Of a DNA stretch of 64,000 nucleotides, positions 47,332 through 60,715 are shown piece after piece (position 1 is the first letter of the stretch; every line of letters starts with the position of its first letter). Under the pieces are notes generated by a model. It did no database searches, was not told the DNA's origin, and saw nothing but the letters and a program-made list of their open reading frames with translations. The DNA comes from Imbricaverruca yamaguchii. Lineage: Eukaryota; Arthropoda; Thecostraca; Neoverrucidae. The stretch spans positions 436,001 to 500,000 of the forward strand of contig JAOTOL010001438.1 in assembly GCA_034440575.1 (NCBI GenBank), given 5' to 3'. A program made the translations under genes and the position numbers.

Positions 47332-48629
47332 GAACGTCATCCTTGATACAATCCTGAACGATAACTACATAATTTATGTTTTCCGTGGAGATCGACAGGG
47401 ACATTTTATTTAATACAACGAAGAATGGTTCTTAAGTGCTCCTGGGTTTTAGACATTGCGTGAGAAGAAATGTACGACCTTCAATATACCAAGAAGTGCT
47501 GAGTTTACATAAAAAGTAATGTTAGGGATCGAGGGGATCTGCCCATCAGGTGCAATGTTGAATTATGAAGGGAAGAGCCTGGCATCTAATTTAGACGGGG
47601 CGTGGACATGGGTTTCCACACGATTTTTTTTATAGGGAGCAACAGGCTTTCAGATGGACTTTTTCCACACACTTCTACAGGCATAATTGTAAATGTCACT
47701 AAGTGTAGGGAAGCGCCACTCGTCCCCCCCCCCCCCATGGCGACGTCCATGCGTGTGGACCAATTCAACAAGATGCCACTGAACACTGATCAAGTTAGGT
47801 GGCATCGGTGGGAGATATCAATATCTCCTGGCGGGAAGTCTTCCGAGCGCCTGCTTCCTTTTCCCTTTCCGAAGTATATGGCAGGTTTTGATTTGAATCA
47901 TGGTTCAAGAACTCGACATCTTTTACTTTTTTACTTTTCTGGTAATTCCACCGATATCACTGTGGCCGGCCGGCCGTCATTACTAGCTGAGTCGCCTGGG
48001 CGAATGGCTATGCTGAGGAGGCGGGGCCTGGCCAGACGGAGGGGCATCGCGGCTTAGATGAGGGGGCGGGGACTTCCGCAGGGCGGCGACAACTGCTTCC
48101 CAGTGACGCCGGTCGCCTTGCTGGCAGTGTCTGCTGAGGTGACTGTCCTGTGGTCTGGGGGCACCGTCCGGGTTTCCTTCGGAGAACGGTGGCGCGATTT
48201 GCCTGCGTCGTCACTGGCGAGTGACGTCACGCCGCCGCAGTCAGCTGTCCCGAAGCCTGACCGGTGACGAAGTCACTGGCAGGAATGCTACGGGGAACTT
48301 CGCGAGGCATGCGGTCTTGGACAAACAAACCTAAGCGCTAATATTTTCCAGCATCTATATTTAATTATCTGTAACAAATAGAATCCACTGCAGTCAGAGA
48401 ATCTTCCCGACAGACACTGAAATATACCTTGATGCAGATGTGGCTCAACTGAAAAGTTATTACTTCCTGCGACTTTTGCCACGTTCGGATAATTTTTCAT
48501 CGTTTTACTCGGATCATTTTGACACAAATATGAGTCATTCTTCGAAACTCTTCAGTTCGTGTGTTGAGATATTACAGACTGATTCGTATAATTCTACTAC
48601 TGTGCGTTACCCACTCGGTACTCATTATC
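47332..48629. other. unassigned; CRE site at 48222
   Basis: Contains C-runs near 47727. 48000-48270 is GC-rich and has one perfect CRE (tgacgtca, 48222-48229) in gtgacgtcacgccgccg, closely resembling the context of the CRE at 42550. No gene recognised. Confidence 0.45.
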
Positions 48630-48990
48630 AGTATCGGTGTCGGTGTCAGTGTCGGCACTCAGTATCGATGTCAGTGCTCATTGTCAGTGCCACTGTCGGT
48701 ATTGGTGATGGTACCACTGACAGGGTCAGTGTCGATGGCAGTATGAGTGTCAGAATCAGTGTCAGCATCAGCGCCGGTGTCGGTATCTGTCAGTGTCAGT
48801 AACAATGTCATCGTCATTGCCAGTATCAATAACAGTGTCAACATCGGTGTCAGTATCAGTGTCGGTGTCGGTATCGGCATCGGTATCGGTATCGATATCG
48901 GTGTCAGTGTCAGCGTCAGCGCCAGCGTCATCATCATCAATGTCATCGTCGGTGTCAGTGTCGGTGTCAGTGTCGGTGTCAGTGTAAGTG
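48630..48990. repeat. degenerate hexamer array (GTCAGT/GTCGGT)
   Basis: About 60 hexamer units alternating between gtcagt and gtcggt, with some gccagt and atcggt. They give Ser-Val repeats in plus and Asp-Thr repeats in minus, so the long open frames on either side (about 260 codons) are driven by this array. Confidence 0.93.
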
Positions 48991-50177
48991 CGACAGGTCT
49001 GCGGCATCGATCAGTGACCGCCCTGCCCGAGTATCCATGTCTCTCGCAGCAAACACCCCAGTGTGACCGACAAAAGCAGGCGATCACGCCGGCTATGGTC
49101 AGCCTAATCATACACCCGCTAATACGCCACCCTCCAGCCCCGCGCCCAGCCCGACCCATGCGCCTGTCGGGCTGCCGGTGTGCCCGGCGCTGCCATTGGC
49201 GGCTGGCGGTCGGCGCCTGGCGCGCGCCCCAGTCCCAGCGGGCCGCCACCCCCACCTTTGTGGACAAGTCGGCGGGAGGCCGTCTGTCCGCAAAGGAGGC
49301 CAGTGCGCCGCCGGCTGATTGTGTTTTCGGGCCGTCACTCGAGCCATCTCCCGGTATCGGCCCCATGCCGGGCCGGCTGACCCAGCCGCTGACCCCTCCC
49401 AGCCCGACCGTGACGCGCCGGAATGTCGGCCAGCCGACGCGCGCCTCCGACGGCACCAACAGCCGCTCGGTCGCTCTGTGTGGTCCTCAGCCTTCAGCAC
49501 GCCGCCGCTTTCCGATTTGTAGCGGCCTGGCCAAAATACCGGTCCCCGGGTGATATCAGCGACCAGCACGCGATGGCTGCTGACCGGGGCGTTGTCGATC
49601 GGTGGCCGCTGCGAAGTGCGACACTGAAGACACGATTTGAGAAGGCACGACAACCCTCTTCAGATTAACATGTCCAGGTTCGTTACGACGTTGCGTTTCA
49701 CGGGAAAGTTTAACCTTTCCGCGAAAAATCAGGGTTTCGTGGTGTCGGTTTGAAGCGCACGTCCCCATTTGCACGAGTGCGTATTTTATTTTCTTGATAA
49801 AAACGTCTATTGGCGCGTGGCCGACTAATTGAGCTGACTTATATTCAGTCTATGATCAGCGAAGGAAGTTTTGAGCGTTCCGATAACACGTACAATGTGC
49901 ATGAATAGTCAATGAGCAGTGATAAAACATAGGCACAAACACTGGTGATATCAATAAAAGTGAGTGCCGACTCGGGGACACTACCCATCGTGGCGCCTTC
50001 TCCGACAGCCGCCGGCACTCTTTCGTCAACTGAACTGACTTTTGTCAACCGAAGCGCCATTCCAAATGGCCGACGATCGGTAGCAGTCTAGCCAGTCCAG
50101 TGTGTACTTTTTTTCCGGCTGCAGAAGGCCGGCGCGAACTCCGCACGTGTGCCGAGTCGTCACGTAGCTCCGACGGA
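48991..50177. other. unassigned, GC-rich 49090-49560
   Basis: 49090-49560 is CpG-rich and open in several frames on both strands, with no recognisable domain. The rest is featureless. Confidence 0.4.
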
Positions 50178-50453
50178 CCACCCCACCGCGCAGACTATCG
50201 GGAGACCAACTGCCACCCGATACTGTGATGGCTACGGTCTCACCCGGCAGAACGGTCCTCAGAATGACACCACCCCACCGCGCAGACTGTCGGGAGACCA
50301 ACTGCCACCCGATACTGTGATGGCTACGGTCTCACTCGGCAGAACGGTCCTCAGAATGACATCACCTCACCGCGCAGACTGTCGGGAGACCAACTGCCAC
50401 CCGATACTGTGATGGCTACGGTCTCACCCGGCAGAACGGTCCTCAGAGTGACG
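50178..50453. repeat. 92-bp tandem repeat, 3 copies
   Basis: Three very similar copies starting at 50178, 50270 and 50362, each with ccgcgcagactgtcgggaga, cccgatactgtgatggctac and ggcagaacggtcctcagaat. Confidence 0.97.
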
Positions 50454-51480
50454 ACATAAGAGCACCAGCGTCTAATTTGCCATTGAACGTATTCCAGGCC
50501 ACCCTACACTGACCCGAGCAGCCAATTCCTGCGGCAAATGCCGCGCATGAGTCGTGATTCTGGTGACGTACTCACGGCCCGACCTAACCGAAGCTAGCCC
50601 GGTCCAGCCTGACCACTCGATATCCCGTGCAGAACACCGCAGGACGTCACGTCACAACACAAAACAATGCGTCACGACACAAGACCTGACCGATCCGACA
50701 CGATCCGACGCGATCCGACCGGAACTGACCCGATCCGATCCGATCCGATCCGAGCGTGTTCAAGGGGATGGAGACTCCCATTGGAAGACGAGCGACTGTC
50801 CCTGAAAATGTACACAGCTGCTGTTAATGTGCACAACAGCCTCAATAAACCGACACTCATTCACACAACGTAATGTAGAACACAACCTCGGTCAATGCCA
50901 CTTCACCTTATCTCCTATCTTCACACAGGCTAGTCCACACCCTGCTCCGCAGAGTAGATCCCGAGATAACAGGAGAGAAGAATACACCTTACCTCAACGC
51001 CGCCATCAAGCAGAGTGATTCTTGTCGGTCCATCGGTGTACGTGTTAATCAACACGCTTGCCCCATTCCGTTTCTGAGCTGGCATCTTTTGTCTCACCAA
51101 CTTCAGATCGACACGCGGCATCTCGTGCAATCAAAGAAGCGACACATTTAATTTAGATGTGTCAAAAACAACATTCTTACTCCCAAGCGTTGAAAAGGCT
51201 TCAGAACTGGGAACAGTCTTCTCTCAAATGCAACTCCATATGGATAGTATGGAAGTGTTAGGAGTTGGGGTGGCTGCACCTTTTACATTTCCTTGTGCCT
51301 TTGTTTTCCGCTCCGCATCCGTTCTCGCATAATCATCTCGCACCAATCGGCTCACCCGAATCCAACCTGGCGCTGCTTCTCCTCAGACGCTGATGATGAT
51401 GCGAGATGGCAATTGGTCAAACTGATCGTGGGGGGGGGGTGACATTCGCAGCCGGTGATCCGCACAGCCCGATTACTGGA
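50454..51480. other. unassigned; short GATCC pentamer run
   Basis: A run of cgatc/gatccgac pentamer-based repeats lies at about 50684-50755. A G run lies at 51432-51440. Nothing else recognised. Confidence 0.5.
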
Positions 51481-51804
51481 CCGATTACGGAGCCGGTCAC
51501 CGAGCCGGTCACCGAGCCGGTCACCGAGCCGGTTATTAGACGGTTGGCGAAGAAACCGAACCTCGACCGAGGTGGCTGACCGAAACAGAGGATAAATGAG
51601 GCCGACCGAGGTGGCTGACCGGGATGGAAGAGCGAGGAGGCCTACTGAAGCAGCTGTCTGATGCGGAGGGCGAGGACGGCTGACCGAGGCGGAGGGTGAG
51701 GGCGGCTGACCGAGGTGGAGGACGAGGGCGGCTGACTGAGGTGACTGAGCGATCCGCCTACCGAGGCGCCGGAGAGAGGAAGTTTATTGGGACGACGAGG
51801 CGAG
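51481..51804. repeat. mixed short GC-rich repeats leading into the 26-bp array
   Basis: Four 12-bp units of gagccggtcacc (51493-51535) are followed by irregular gaccgaggtggct and ggcggagggtgagggcgg units. Confidence 0.8.
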
Positions 51805-52460
51805 GCAGTCGGACCAGGTGGCGGAGCGGCGATGTCGGACCAGGTGGCGGAGCGGCGATGTCGGACCAGGTGGCGGAGCGGCGATGTCGGACCAGGTGGC
51901 GGAGCGGCGATGTCGGACCAGGTGGCGGAGCGGCGATGTCGGACCAGGTGGCGGAGCGGCGATGTCGGACCAGGTGGCGGAGCGGCGAGGTCGGACCAGG
52001 TGGCGGAGCGGCGATGTCGGACCAGGTGGCGGAGCGGCGATGTCGGACCAGGTGGCGGAGCGGCGAGGTCGGACCAGGTGGCGGAGCGGCGAGGTCGGAC
52101 CAGGTGGCGGAGCGGCGATGTCGGACCAGGTGGCGGAGCGGCGAGGTCGGACCAGGTGGCGGAGCGGCGAGGTCGGACCAGGTGGCGGAGCGGCGATGTC
52201 GGACCAGGTGGCGGAGCGGCGATGTCGGACCAGGTGGCGGAGCGGCGATGTCGGACCAGGTGGCGGAGCGGCGAGGTCGGACCAGGTGGCGGAGCGGCGA
52301 GGTCGGACCAGGTGGCGGAGCGGCGAGGTCGGACCAGGTGGCGAAGCGGCGAGGTCGGACCGGTGGGGCGGACCAGGTGGCGAAGCGGCGAGGTCGGACC
52401 AGGTGGCGGAGCGGCGAGGTCGGACCAGGTGGCGGAGCGGCGAGGTCGGACCAGGTGGAT
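51805..52460. repeat. 26-bp minisatellite, about 25 copies
   Basis: Units of 26 bp read tcggaccaggtggcggag followed by cggcgatg. They are almost identical except for one binary position (gatg or gagg). Two terminal subtypes have gcgaagcgg, and one unit is shortened near 52360. All three plus frames and one minus frame stay open (up to 490 codons including flanks) because the unit has no stops there and 26 breaks frame. Confidence 0.97.
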
Positions 52461-52462
52461 CA

Positions 52463-52580
52463 CTGAGGCGGCCGACCGAGGCGGCTCAGCGCCACCGACC
52501 GAGGCAGCTCAGCGCCACCGACCGAGGCGGCTCAGCGTCACCGACCGAGGCGGCTCAGCGTCACCGACCGAGGCGGCGGA
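52463..52580. repeat. 23-bp tandem repeat, about 5 copies
   Basis: Units of 23 bp read gaccgaggcggctcagcg followed by tcacc, starting where the 26-bp array stops. Confidence 0.93.
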
Positions 52581-52980
52581 GCAAAGCGATGGGGCGGGGA
52601 TGTCGGCCAGTGGCCAGACGACCGGTCAGGTGGAGCCGGGCCGGATCAGGCGGGGCTGTCACGGGTCCCGTCCACGACATCTGCCAGCGGCGGCGGGCAC
52701 GGCTATCAAGAGGCGGCTTAGCGGCGGCGCCGCCCCGCCGCCGCGCTGCAGTGATGCAGCGGGACGCCACCAGAGAGCTGGCTGCATGGCCACCAGGTCA
52801 AAAGGTCACCAGGCACGGGCGGTCAGGCGCCGGCCGCCGGGGATGAGCCGCCAGCCGGCTGCTCTGCGGCAGGTGGACCGGTGCCAATTCGTCCGGCCCA
52901 CATCGTTCCCAGGACATGGGTGGAGTCGGCAGGCAGAGAGGGGAGAAGAAGATGTGGCCGGAGTCAGGGGCAGACATAGC
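52581..52980. other. unassigned GC-rich sequence
   Basis: CpG-rich with multiple open frames; no recognisable domain. Confidence 0.4.
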
Positions 52981-52982
52981 GG

Positions 52983-53034
<52 letters not shown>

Positions 53035-53235
53035 AAGAAAGAGGGAGAGAGACGGGGGCAGGGAGAAAGACCGAGAGAAATGGGGAGGGGAGAGAGCTGG
53101 GGAGGGGAGAGTGATGGGGAGGAGAGAGAGAGGGAGGGGAGAGAGGGGAGGGGAGAGAGGGGAAGGAGAGAGAGAGGGGGGAAGGAGAGAGGGGGGGGGG
53201 GCGGGGGAAGGGGGAGAGGGGAGGGAGAGAGAGTC
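52981..53235. repeat. (GA)n and G-rich purine tract
   Basis: About 20 GA units, then about 200 bp in which nearly every base is a purine (ggagagagggagggg and similar). The mirror-like purine strand could form triplex DNA. Confidence 0.95.
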
Positions 53236-54137
53236 GGTGCAAGTGCTGATGGACACTGAGCGCCAATGCTGTGACAGCAGATCTTGCTCTCTGGGGCCTG
53301 GCTGCAAATGGGGCACACATTAGGCGCACGTAATGGCTCAATGTCAACCGAGGAATGTGGCCGGAGGCATGTATTCCTGGTATTCCTGGGCGCTGGCCGC
53401 TCACCTGGTTTGAGATGCATGGCAAGTGAATTTTAATGTCGGGCACCCACATATCTTGCGGCACACCCATTTTAAGTGGAGGGATATAAGTCGAATGTGG
53501 TTCAATGTATATATGCATATATTTGCATTGAAATGCTTAGTTATGGAATGATGAATGTACGTCGAAACTTTGCGAACAATTAAACATGAAATAACTTGCG
53601 ACGAATTAGGACACGCATGAAGGAAGTGGGAGAGAGGTCGCAGAGCGACTGTTCGAACTAGACGATGCTAGACAACCTATAGCATAGGAGTGCCTACAGC
53701 TTGTTATAAAAACGGCCATGGTCAAAATGCATAACCCGCCATATACGTTTACGGCTGCATATGCTCATTACTGCTCGGCCGGTTGGTAGCCACTGAAATA
53801 ACAGGAGTAGAGTTTGCATGAGGCCCCGGGTAGGTGGTGGAGTGGGGTGGAGGTGGGGGAGTGAACTGGTCCTGATAGTGACGGGCTAGCCCATACCTTC
53901 GACCAGAGGGCGGTAGTAGCAGGTGGAGCAACGCAAAATGTCAATGTAGGGGGAAAGAAGCAATGCAGAATCCCAAAATGTCAGTTCAGTTGTGAGCTGG
54001 GCATATCGGAGGAGACATTGGCCACCGGGCTGATAAATGGGTGTCGGCTGCGGAAAGATAGCCATTTGCTTCCGATTCCGATCAAATCGAATGGCATCAA
54101 GCCGAGACGTGCCAGGTGTGCATCCTTGACGCTGCGT
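53236..54137. other. unassigned sequence
   Basis: Nothing recognisable. Confidence 0.5.
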
Positions 54138-54329
54138 GGACTGCTGGTGACTGACAATATCTCTGATGTTCCGTGGGCTGCTGGTGGCTGACAACATATC
54201 TGACGTTGCGCGGGATGCTGGTGGCTGACAACATCTCTGACCCTGTATGGGCTCCTGGTGGCTGACACCATCTCTGACGCTGTATGAGCTGCTGGTGGCT
54301 GACAACATCTCTGACGCTGTATGGGCTGA
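54138..54329. repeat. 37-bp tandem repeat, about 5 copies
   Basis: Units of 36-37 bp read gggctgctggtggctgacaa followed by catctctgacgctgtat. Confidence 0.95.
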
Positions 54330-54929
54330 TAACAGGCGACTGGGCATGTGATGCACTAAAACGGTCATGTTTTACATAGTTTGACGTAACCTTATATTCG
54401 GTTGATTAGCATGATGCTGTTGATCTGAGCTGCAACGTATGAACTGTGCATAATGCAGACTGTTCTCTGCCGATTTCTCGTTGAGCTTTATTGGCAAGAT
54501 TTCGTGGGAGGGTGCAAAGCCCTGATTTTGTAGTGTACTATCCCCGATGTGCATGAGGAAGTCAATGAGGAGGCATGCGGTAGTCCAAGTCGATGCCAAG
54601 CTTCGGTTGCCACAGGTCTTCAGATTAACGAATCAGAGGATACTTCTAATACACGACACGAAGTTCGCGTAGGCCCACCATTGCGCATGTTATACTAGAA
54701 TCACTTTGTGACGAAGTGCCATTTAAAAAGAGGAGTCTAAAGCATGATAAACTTGTCTCTTGGTATGACCAAAACTGGGAACTCAGGCCGCTCGAACGAT
54801 ACGAAGTATCCCTCCTATGGATGCCCAGCTCACACCACCAGCTTTCCGGATCACATTTGACACTTCTGGGGATATCATTCCGAACATTGGAAAGGATAGG
54901 GGTGCGCTTTCTCGAGTTGCTCCCTACCG
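54330..54929. other. unassigned sequence
   Basis: Nothing recognisable. Confidence 0.5.
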
Positions 54930-55430
54930 CACCGAGCTCAGCGGTGCAGCGGTGCTGAGCTGGACGCCCAGGCGGTTGGTTGGTTATTGGAGTTTAGGGG
55001 CGCATCGACTGGGCGCCCAGGCGGTGCGCGCGTGCACACCACCACTGCGCCACGCTGCGCCATTCATCGACGCGGCGCAGCGCGGTGAGACAGTCGGCGG
55101 CGGGCGCGGACCGACGCGGAGCGAGATGCGCGCCGAGCAGGCGGCGCGAGACAGCATCAGCGCCGCCGGCTCGGATCAAGGCCGCGGCAGTCTCCGGCCC
55201 GGCCCGGCGCGGCTCGGCTCGGCTCGGCCAGGCCCGGCCCGGCCGGTCCACAACCGGAGGCCTCCGCAATCGCCGGCCATTCGTTCTCGTTGCACGGCGG
55301 CGGCGGGCGGCGGCCGACCCGACCCGCCGCACCTGTCGACCGGCGGGGACGAGCCGAACAGTGGCGGCGTCACCTGTGCGACCGGCTCAGGTGCGCCCGC
55401 CAAAACACCGCCGCCAACTGCTAATGCGTA
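54930..55430. promoter_or_regulatory. CpG island, function unknown
   Basis: About 500 bp of dense CpG. It includes a ggctcggctcggctcgg run and ggcccggcccgg pieces near 55196-55242. It is non-repetitive otherwise and open in several frames. It may be a promoter island, but no exon is recognisable. Confidence 0.4.
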
Positions 55431-56443
55431 TGTGATGGTCTTGTCTTTCATGACGTGGGCTACGCGGCAAACTACGCGACAGAGATGCGCATTCCGAAAC
55501 ACTTCAATATAGCAGCATAAAAGCGTTGAATTGCAAGCTTGTTAAACAAGCGAGGTCCTTCACTCGAAGATTTGAGTGAAAGATATTGCTTTGAGTGAAA
55601 AAGCGTGTTTCCCGAGTTTGCTTACGCGATGTGGCGTAGGGTCAGAATTTCCCTTGATGTTTCAGATTACCAAGAGGGATCTAATTCCCTGTGTTATATC
55701 ATGAACTGTGTAATTCCTTTCTTTCTCCGTTCATTCGTGTATTTCACCAATACTTGATATTATTCCGGTTTTTGCTCCGTCATATACGCCTAAGTATTTA
55801 TGGATAAGTTGAATGTGCGGACGTATGAAATGTGCAACATGAAATGAAAATGATTTAATGTTCTATCACTGCATGAACAATTCATGCATGCAGTTGTTTG
55901 CATTATAAATGCTTAATGCATGACTGGGAGTCCACTTTTAATTGGTACACATGTTTAGCAGTACAGCCTATCAGCTATTTTCTTTATGAACTGGATCCAT
56001 TTACTGCCATATTTAGGAACTATTTACTACTATGAAGGTAGGCATCTATATTCATTCATAGCCTTCCGCAAGCATCGGTACCGTTGAATCTCCAACCGGA
56101 TATACAGTGAACGGTGCGCTATCCGTCGCTATTACCACGCTAAACACGTACATTATTCGTGAATAATCGTACACGTGCGTCCATATCTTCCGCACGAAGC
56201 GCATCCTGGCATATCTCCGGCCGCTTGTTGACAGCTTCAGTTTTGCATCATCTGCAGGCTGATGGTGGGCGGCCATCGGTGCGCGTCTCACGGCAGTAGC
56301 CTCTGACCCATCGGTTGCATCAGATTAGGACGGCCGCGGCGGCATGTGGCCGGCTGACCTCTAGCGCCGCGGCGTCCGCTGACGTCAAGTGCCGGTGCCA
56401 TGCGGATGCCGCTCCGCTGACGGCCAGCTGAAGGCTGTTTGTC
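55431..56443. other. unassigned sequence
   Basis: AT-rich, no feature seen. Confidence 0.5.
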
Positions 56444-56523
56444 GTGCCCGTGCTCGAGCTATCTTTTTCTGAATTGCATTAGCGTGCCCGTGTTCGAGCC
56501 ATCTTTTTCTGAATTTCATTGCA
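56444..56523. repeat. 40-bp tandem duplication
   Basis: Two adjacent copies read gtgcccgtgctcgagctatc and gtgcccgtgttcgagccatc, followed by tttttctgaattgcatt-like sequence, at about 90% identity. Confidence 0.92.
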
Positions 56524-59500
56524 GGTTTCGGTGTGCCTTGAGAAGCTTCATGCAGGCTTTAGCCGTACCACGTAGGGCAGCCGTTGTGAAATAGACGCTT
56601 TGCTGCGTTTTTCATTGCGCTATGGTTTGTGCCGGTTTTATTATAATTATTTGCGATAGCATCAACTTTTTCATCAGGCTACCCATGTAATGGTCTCCAT
56701 GAGGTGCATTGTTGTCACGCTGTCCGGTTTTCTCATAGAGAAAAAACGCAATGGTCGATGCCAAGTAATAACTGTTTTGTATCCATCATCTTTGCCTGTG
56801 CTTTTTGACCATTTGTGTTCATACAGTCTCGCTATGTCCTTCTCCTAGGCTTCGTCAATTGAGTGACGAACTCGGGATACTGTTCAACATTTTTTCGTCC
56901 ACTTTTAGTTCCACGTCAGACCATACCATTTAGTGATGCTCCTCATGTCGACCACGCTGGCCTAAAAACATCGAGAGGTGTCAAATTCAGTGCGCTGGAA
57001 GGCTCCAGGAATTAGTCGTCCCAGTATGCTAGATTGACACATCTCCTCATCGGAGCCGTTTAAGGGCATCGCCCTGCGGTATATGTCCCTTTCCGGTGGC
57101 TTTTGAAACGGCCATTTTGGCTTTGAGGACTTCTTACAGATGCGCGGAAGTGGAAGAAGTGATGCTCTACCAATCCATGCATCCTGCAAAGGACACTGAA
57201 CAGAATACACGATCCCTTAATCGTTCCAATGACGTTCACTTTATTCAGAGTTCGACTATCTAATGAAATCGCACAAACGAGCGTTTGATGTGTCAGGTGT
57301 GATATTCACCACCACATGTCGTCAGGACCACTGTTCTGTGCACCCATTATATATGCGTATTTAAGTGCGATGTTAGTATAGGATAACGCAATATGGAATA
57401 GTTTTGTGATAACATTCACCGACGGGTCACGCTTTGAAGGTTAAAATGCATTATCTCTGGGGATAACTGAAATGGCTCCTGGTGACCTAATATATCCATA
57501 TTGGAAGGGCCTATGTGTATACGGCAAGGAAGGATTTATGTAATTGGTATCATGGGGGGAGTGATGTATAATGGGGGTGTGGGGTATGGCGAAAAATCGT
57601 AACAGCTCCTAATGTGATGTTTCCATTTGGCTCAGCTTTTGTGCCCTACTAATACGCATGCCTACCAACCATCTACGCTCAGTCTTGGTCGTGTTATTGG
57701 ACACATGTGAAACGTGAGTATTATTCATTTCACATCACGAATAGGGTGTGGTTCACCAGTACGTAAAATCAGCCGTTAATAACAAGAGCACATAATTGAC
57801 ACTGTGAATGATGAGGTGCAATGCATCACACAATTATTTCCCAGTGCTTGCAATGTTGAGACAGATCCGTCTATCATAGTGCACCGCTTTAAGCGAACCG
57901 TACATGTAATGAACCGGCATAGTTTACAGGCGCATGCTTAAACGACGCTTAAGAAGGGACAACATTGGCCATGCCTGACCCGATCATGCCTAGCCTGGAT
58001 AAAGCTGCTAATTCAAATTGCCAGTCTGAAGAATGTCCTATTATTTACACGACCAGCGGATACGTGATATAGAAGGCTAAAACGCATCCTACGACTGGGC
58101 GTGAACAACACAAAGTTGTGCCGGATGTCTGACACGAGAATGCGCTTTCCATGAGCAACAGCTCATATTGAATGTGCCGGGTTCAAGTGAAAGGATAGTA
58201 AGGCAATCTTGCAGTGCGCGAAACTCGCCGATCTCGCTGGGCCACTGGACCTCGCCGTCAGCCATCTTGAAAATGTGTGCTGGGCGCGCCCTAGCTATGC
58301 CGTGGCCCAGGGGTTTGAGCAGCTTCTGCCGACATCACAGGACGGGGCTGAAGAATGGACAGGATGTTCGCGTCACGCGTGATGAAAGGTGTTCTGCTGC
58401 CGACGTTTGATCCGGTGATGCCAGTCGGAAACAGATCTGACCGGTGGCTACAGTCATCTATCGTCTTTTGCGAGAATATTGTTCACGTGTGGAGAGAACG
58501 ATACTTCTGTGTCCAGAATGACTCTGAGGTCACACATTTCTCAGGAAATGTCCAAACAACAGGACGGCGTAGCGTAGCTTTAGTGAATAAGGTTGTTTTG
58601 GGGTGATTGTGAACGGTAAGCTTTTTAGGGAGGGGGAATTTTGGATGGCAGATCAGGGGCAGACACGGTCGAGAGCAGCCTTCAAAAGTTGACTGTTCTG
58701 ACAGGAAAATATGTTTTGACATACAAGCATACATTTATGCATTGATTTGTACGTTATGCATTTATACATTTATTCATGCATTATACATTTTTGCGCCATC
58801 CACATGCATGATGCACGTAGATGACTCTTGTGCATCATGTATTATTAGGGTGTCTGATTCGATTTGTACGGCTTGTAACTTACGGGTTTTGAGCCAAATA
58901 AGCGACGACTTCTTTGCGGTACTTGATGACGTAGACGACGATTGTGTTGTCCGTATGTGTATTGTATGCAACTATCAGGTATCGTACACAGATATTCCAC
59001 ACCTAGCTTTTGTCAGAAGTATGAGGCCACTGCGCATTTGCGAAGGTCTACTGCACGCAATTCATGTTTGTCAGTCAAATTGCGCGTGAAATACGAGAAT
59101 TGATATCATCTAGGTGCATGGATAAGGAAAAAATGCAGATCTTCATCTTTGCTATGACATTATGTCACGTTGTATATGCAACACCGTGCCATTATGTTCT
59201 TCATTTCGTTTTTTCCCATGTACAATGGACGATGACCTTTCAGAGTAATTCTGGACACTGAATCGAAATCGGCATATGATGTCATCCTGAAAATTATAAG
59301 TGATTAATTTTCAATAAATACTCCAACATGGAACTTCACCAAGGTTAGGTGAACAATGACTCCAGAGAAAACGCTTAGTGGTCATTTTCTGAGTTATTGA
59401 CGGTTTGGCGTCAACAAAGTAATAATTTTGCATTGAAGTTGCACACGAACGCTTACTGAACGCTGAAAAATCATGCATACAGAGTAAACATGCTCCCGTC

Positions 59501-59987
59501 CATGACGCCGTGCAATTTCCGCACGGGGAAACTAATCGTTTGTTAGTTCATTCTTTTCATCCAACGCCCATGAGAAAACATTAAGCTTCACGATCTTTGG
59601 GGAAACGTCTTCGCCCCCCCCCCCCCACATTGGCGCCCATGGCTGCTTTCAACTCCGGCTATATCAGTGCACAGAAAATTAGCCAGGGGTTGTCCGAGAA
59701 GGGAGTAGATTTTAGGAGTGGACCCTGGGCTATTCTCACAAACGTTATAGTCCCCCAATTTGGGCAAATATATTTCGTAAAGGCGTGATTTTCCTTAAGA
59801 AATATAGTTTAAAAAATTCCCACTGGGGACCAGCCCGTCTGTTACCCTCCCTCTTCAAATAGCAAGTAAGCATGCCACTGCTATATACCAGGAACATACA
59901 CAGTATAAACTTGCATATAAATTCAGGGTGTCATCAATCATTTGAAGAAAAGAAAACATCGATTCAGTATTCGATAAGGGGTACGTA
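56524..59987. other. unassigned sequence
   Basis: 3.4 kb without a recognisable gene, RNA or repeat. A run of 13 C lies near 59615. Open frames are at most 115 codons and carry no motifs. Confidence 0.5.
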
Positions 59988-60371
59988 AATGCTTGTAAGG
60001 GCCACATGTGTTCATAAGGGCTTGTGTATGTTCGTAATGGCCCGTAGGCGCTCGTAGGGGCCTGTAAACGTCATAAGAGGTCTGTAGACGTCCACAACGG
60101 TCCTCAGACGTTTGTAAGCGTCCGCGGACGTTCGCATCGGCCCGTAGACATCTGTACGTGCTCGCAAGCATTCATATGGGCCCGTATAAGTTCTCGCCCT
60201 TTCGACCGAATTCTTACTCGCCCTTACGAACTTTTACGGTTCGTATAAGTTCGTAAGGGCCTGTGGACGTTCGCACGGACCCGTATGCGTTCGGAAAGAC
60301 GAGTAGCCGTTTGTAAGGGCCCATACACGTTAACGAGGGTCCGTAGGCATTCGTATGGACACATAGACATT
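59988..60371. repeat. degenerate repeat of about 20-21 bp
   Basis: Recurring gtaagggcccgtagacgttc-like units with strong divergence. The middle section (60185-60240) is broken by unrelated sequence. Confidence 0.8.
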
Positions 60372-60715
60372 CTCCGGGCTCAACGACAGCCGTGGTGGTC
60401 ATAAAAAGTGTTGTTGGCCTTTCTATCGCAGCCAGGACCATTCCATAAATAATTATATACTCATATTTGGACATCAATACTTAGTCTTTGAGAAAAATGA
60501 CATGGATCTGAATTCAAACAAATGTCATAGAATGCATTTCCTTTTCAGGTAGAATTAAAGACCATTTGGGTTTGTTTTAACTTAACCAAAGTCATTGGAC
60601 ACGGGTTACTTTGGATGACATATCCTCAACTTAATTTTGCCTAAGGATACTTGTCGGTTCTGAATTCGAATGTGTCGTCCATTTTCATCCAAAGATGCAG
60701 TTGGCTGATTGAGGC
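60372..60715. other. unassigned sequence
   Basis: Nothing recognisable. Confidence 0.5.

Noticed and set aside
51787..53259. 490-codon plus-strand open frame and overlapping long frames on both strands
   Set aside because: It is produced by the stop-free 26-bp repeat and GC-rich or GA-rich flanks. The same repeat is open in every plus frame, so openness is not evidence of coding.
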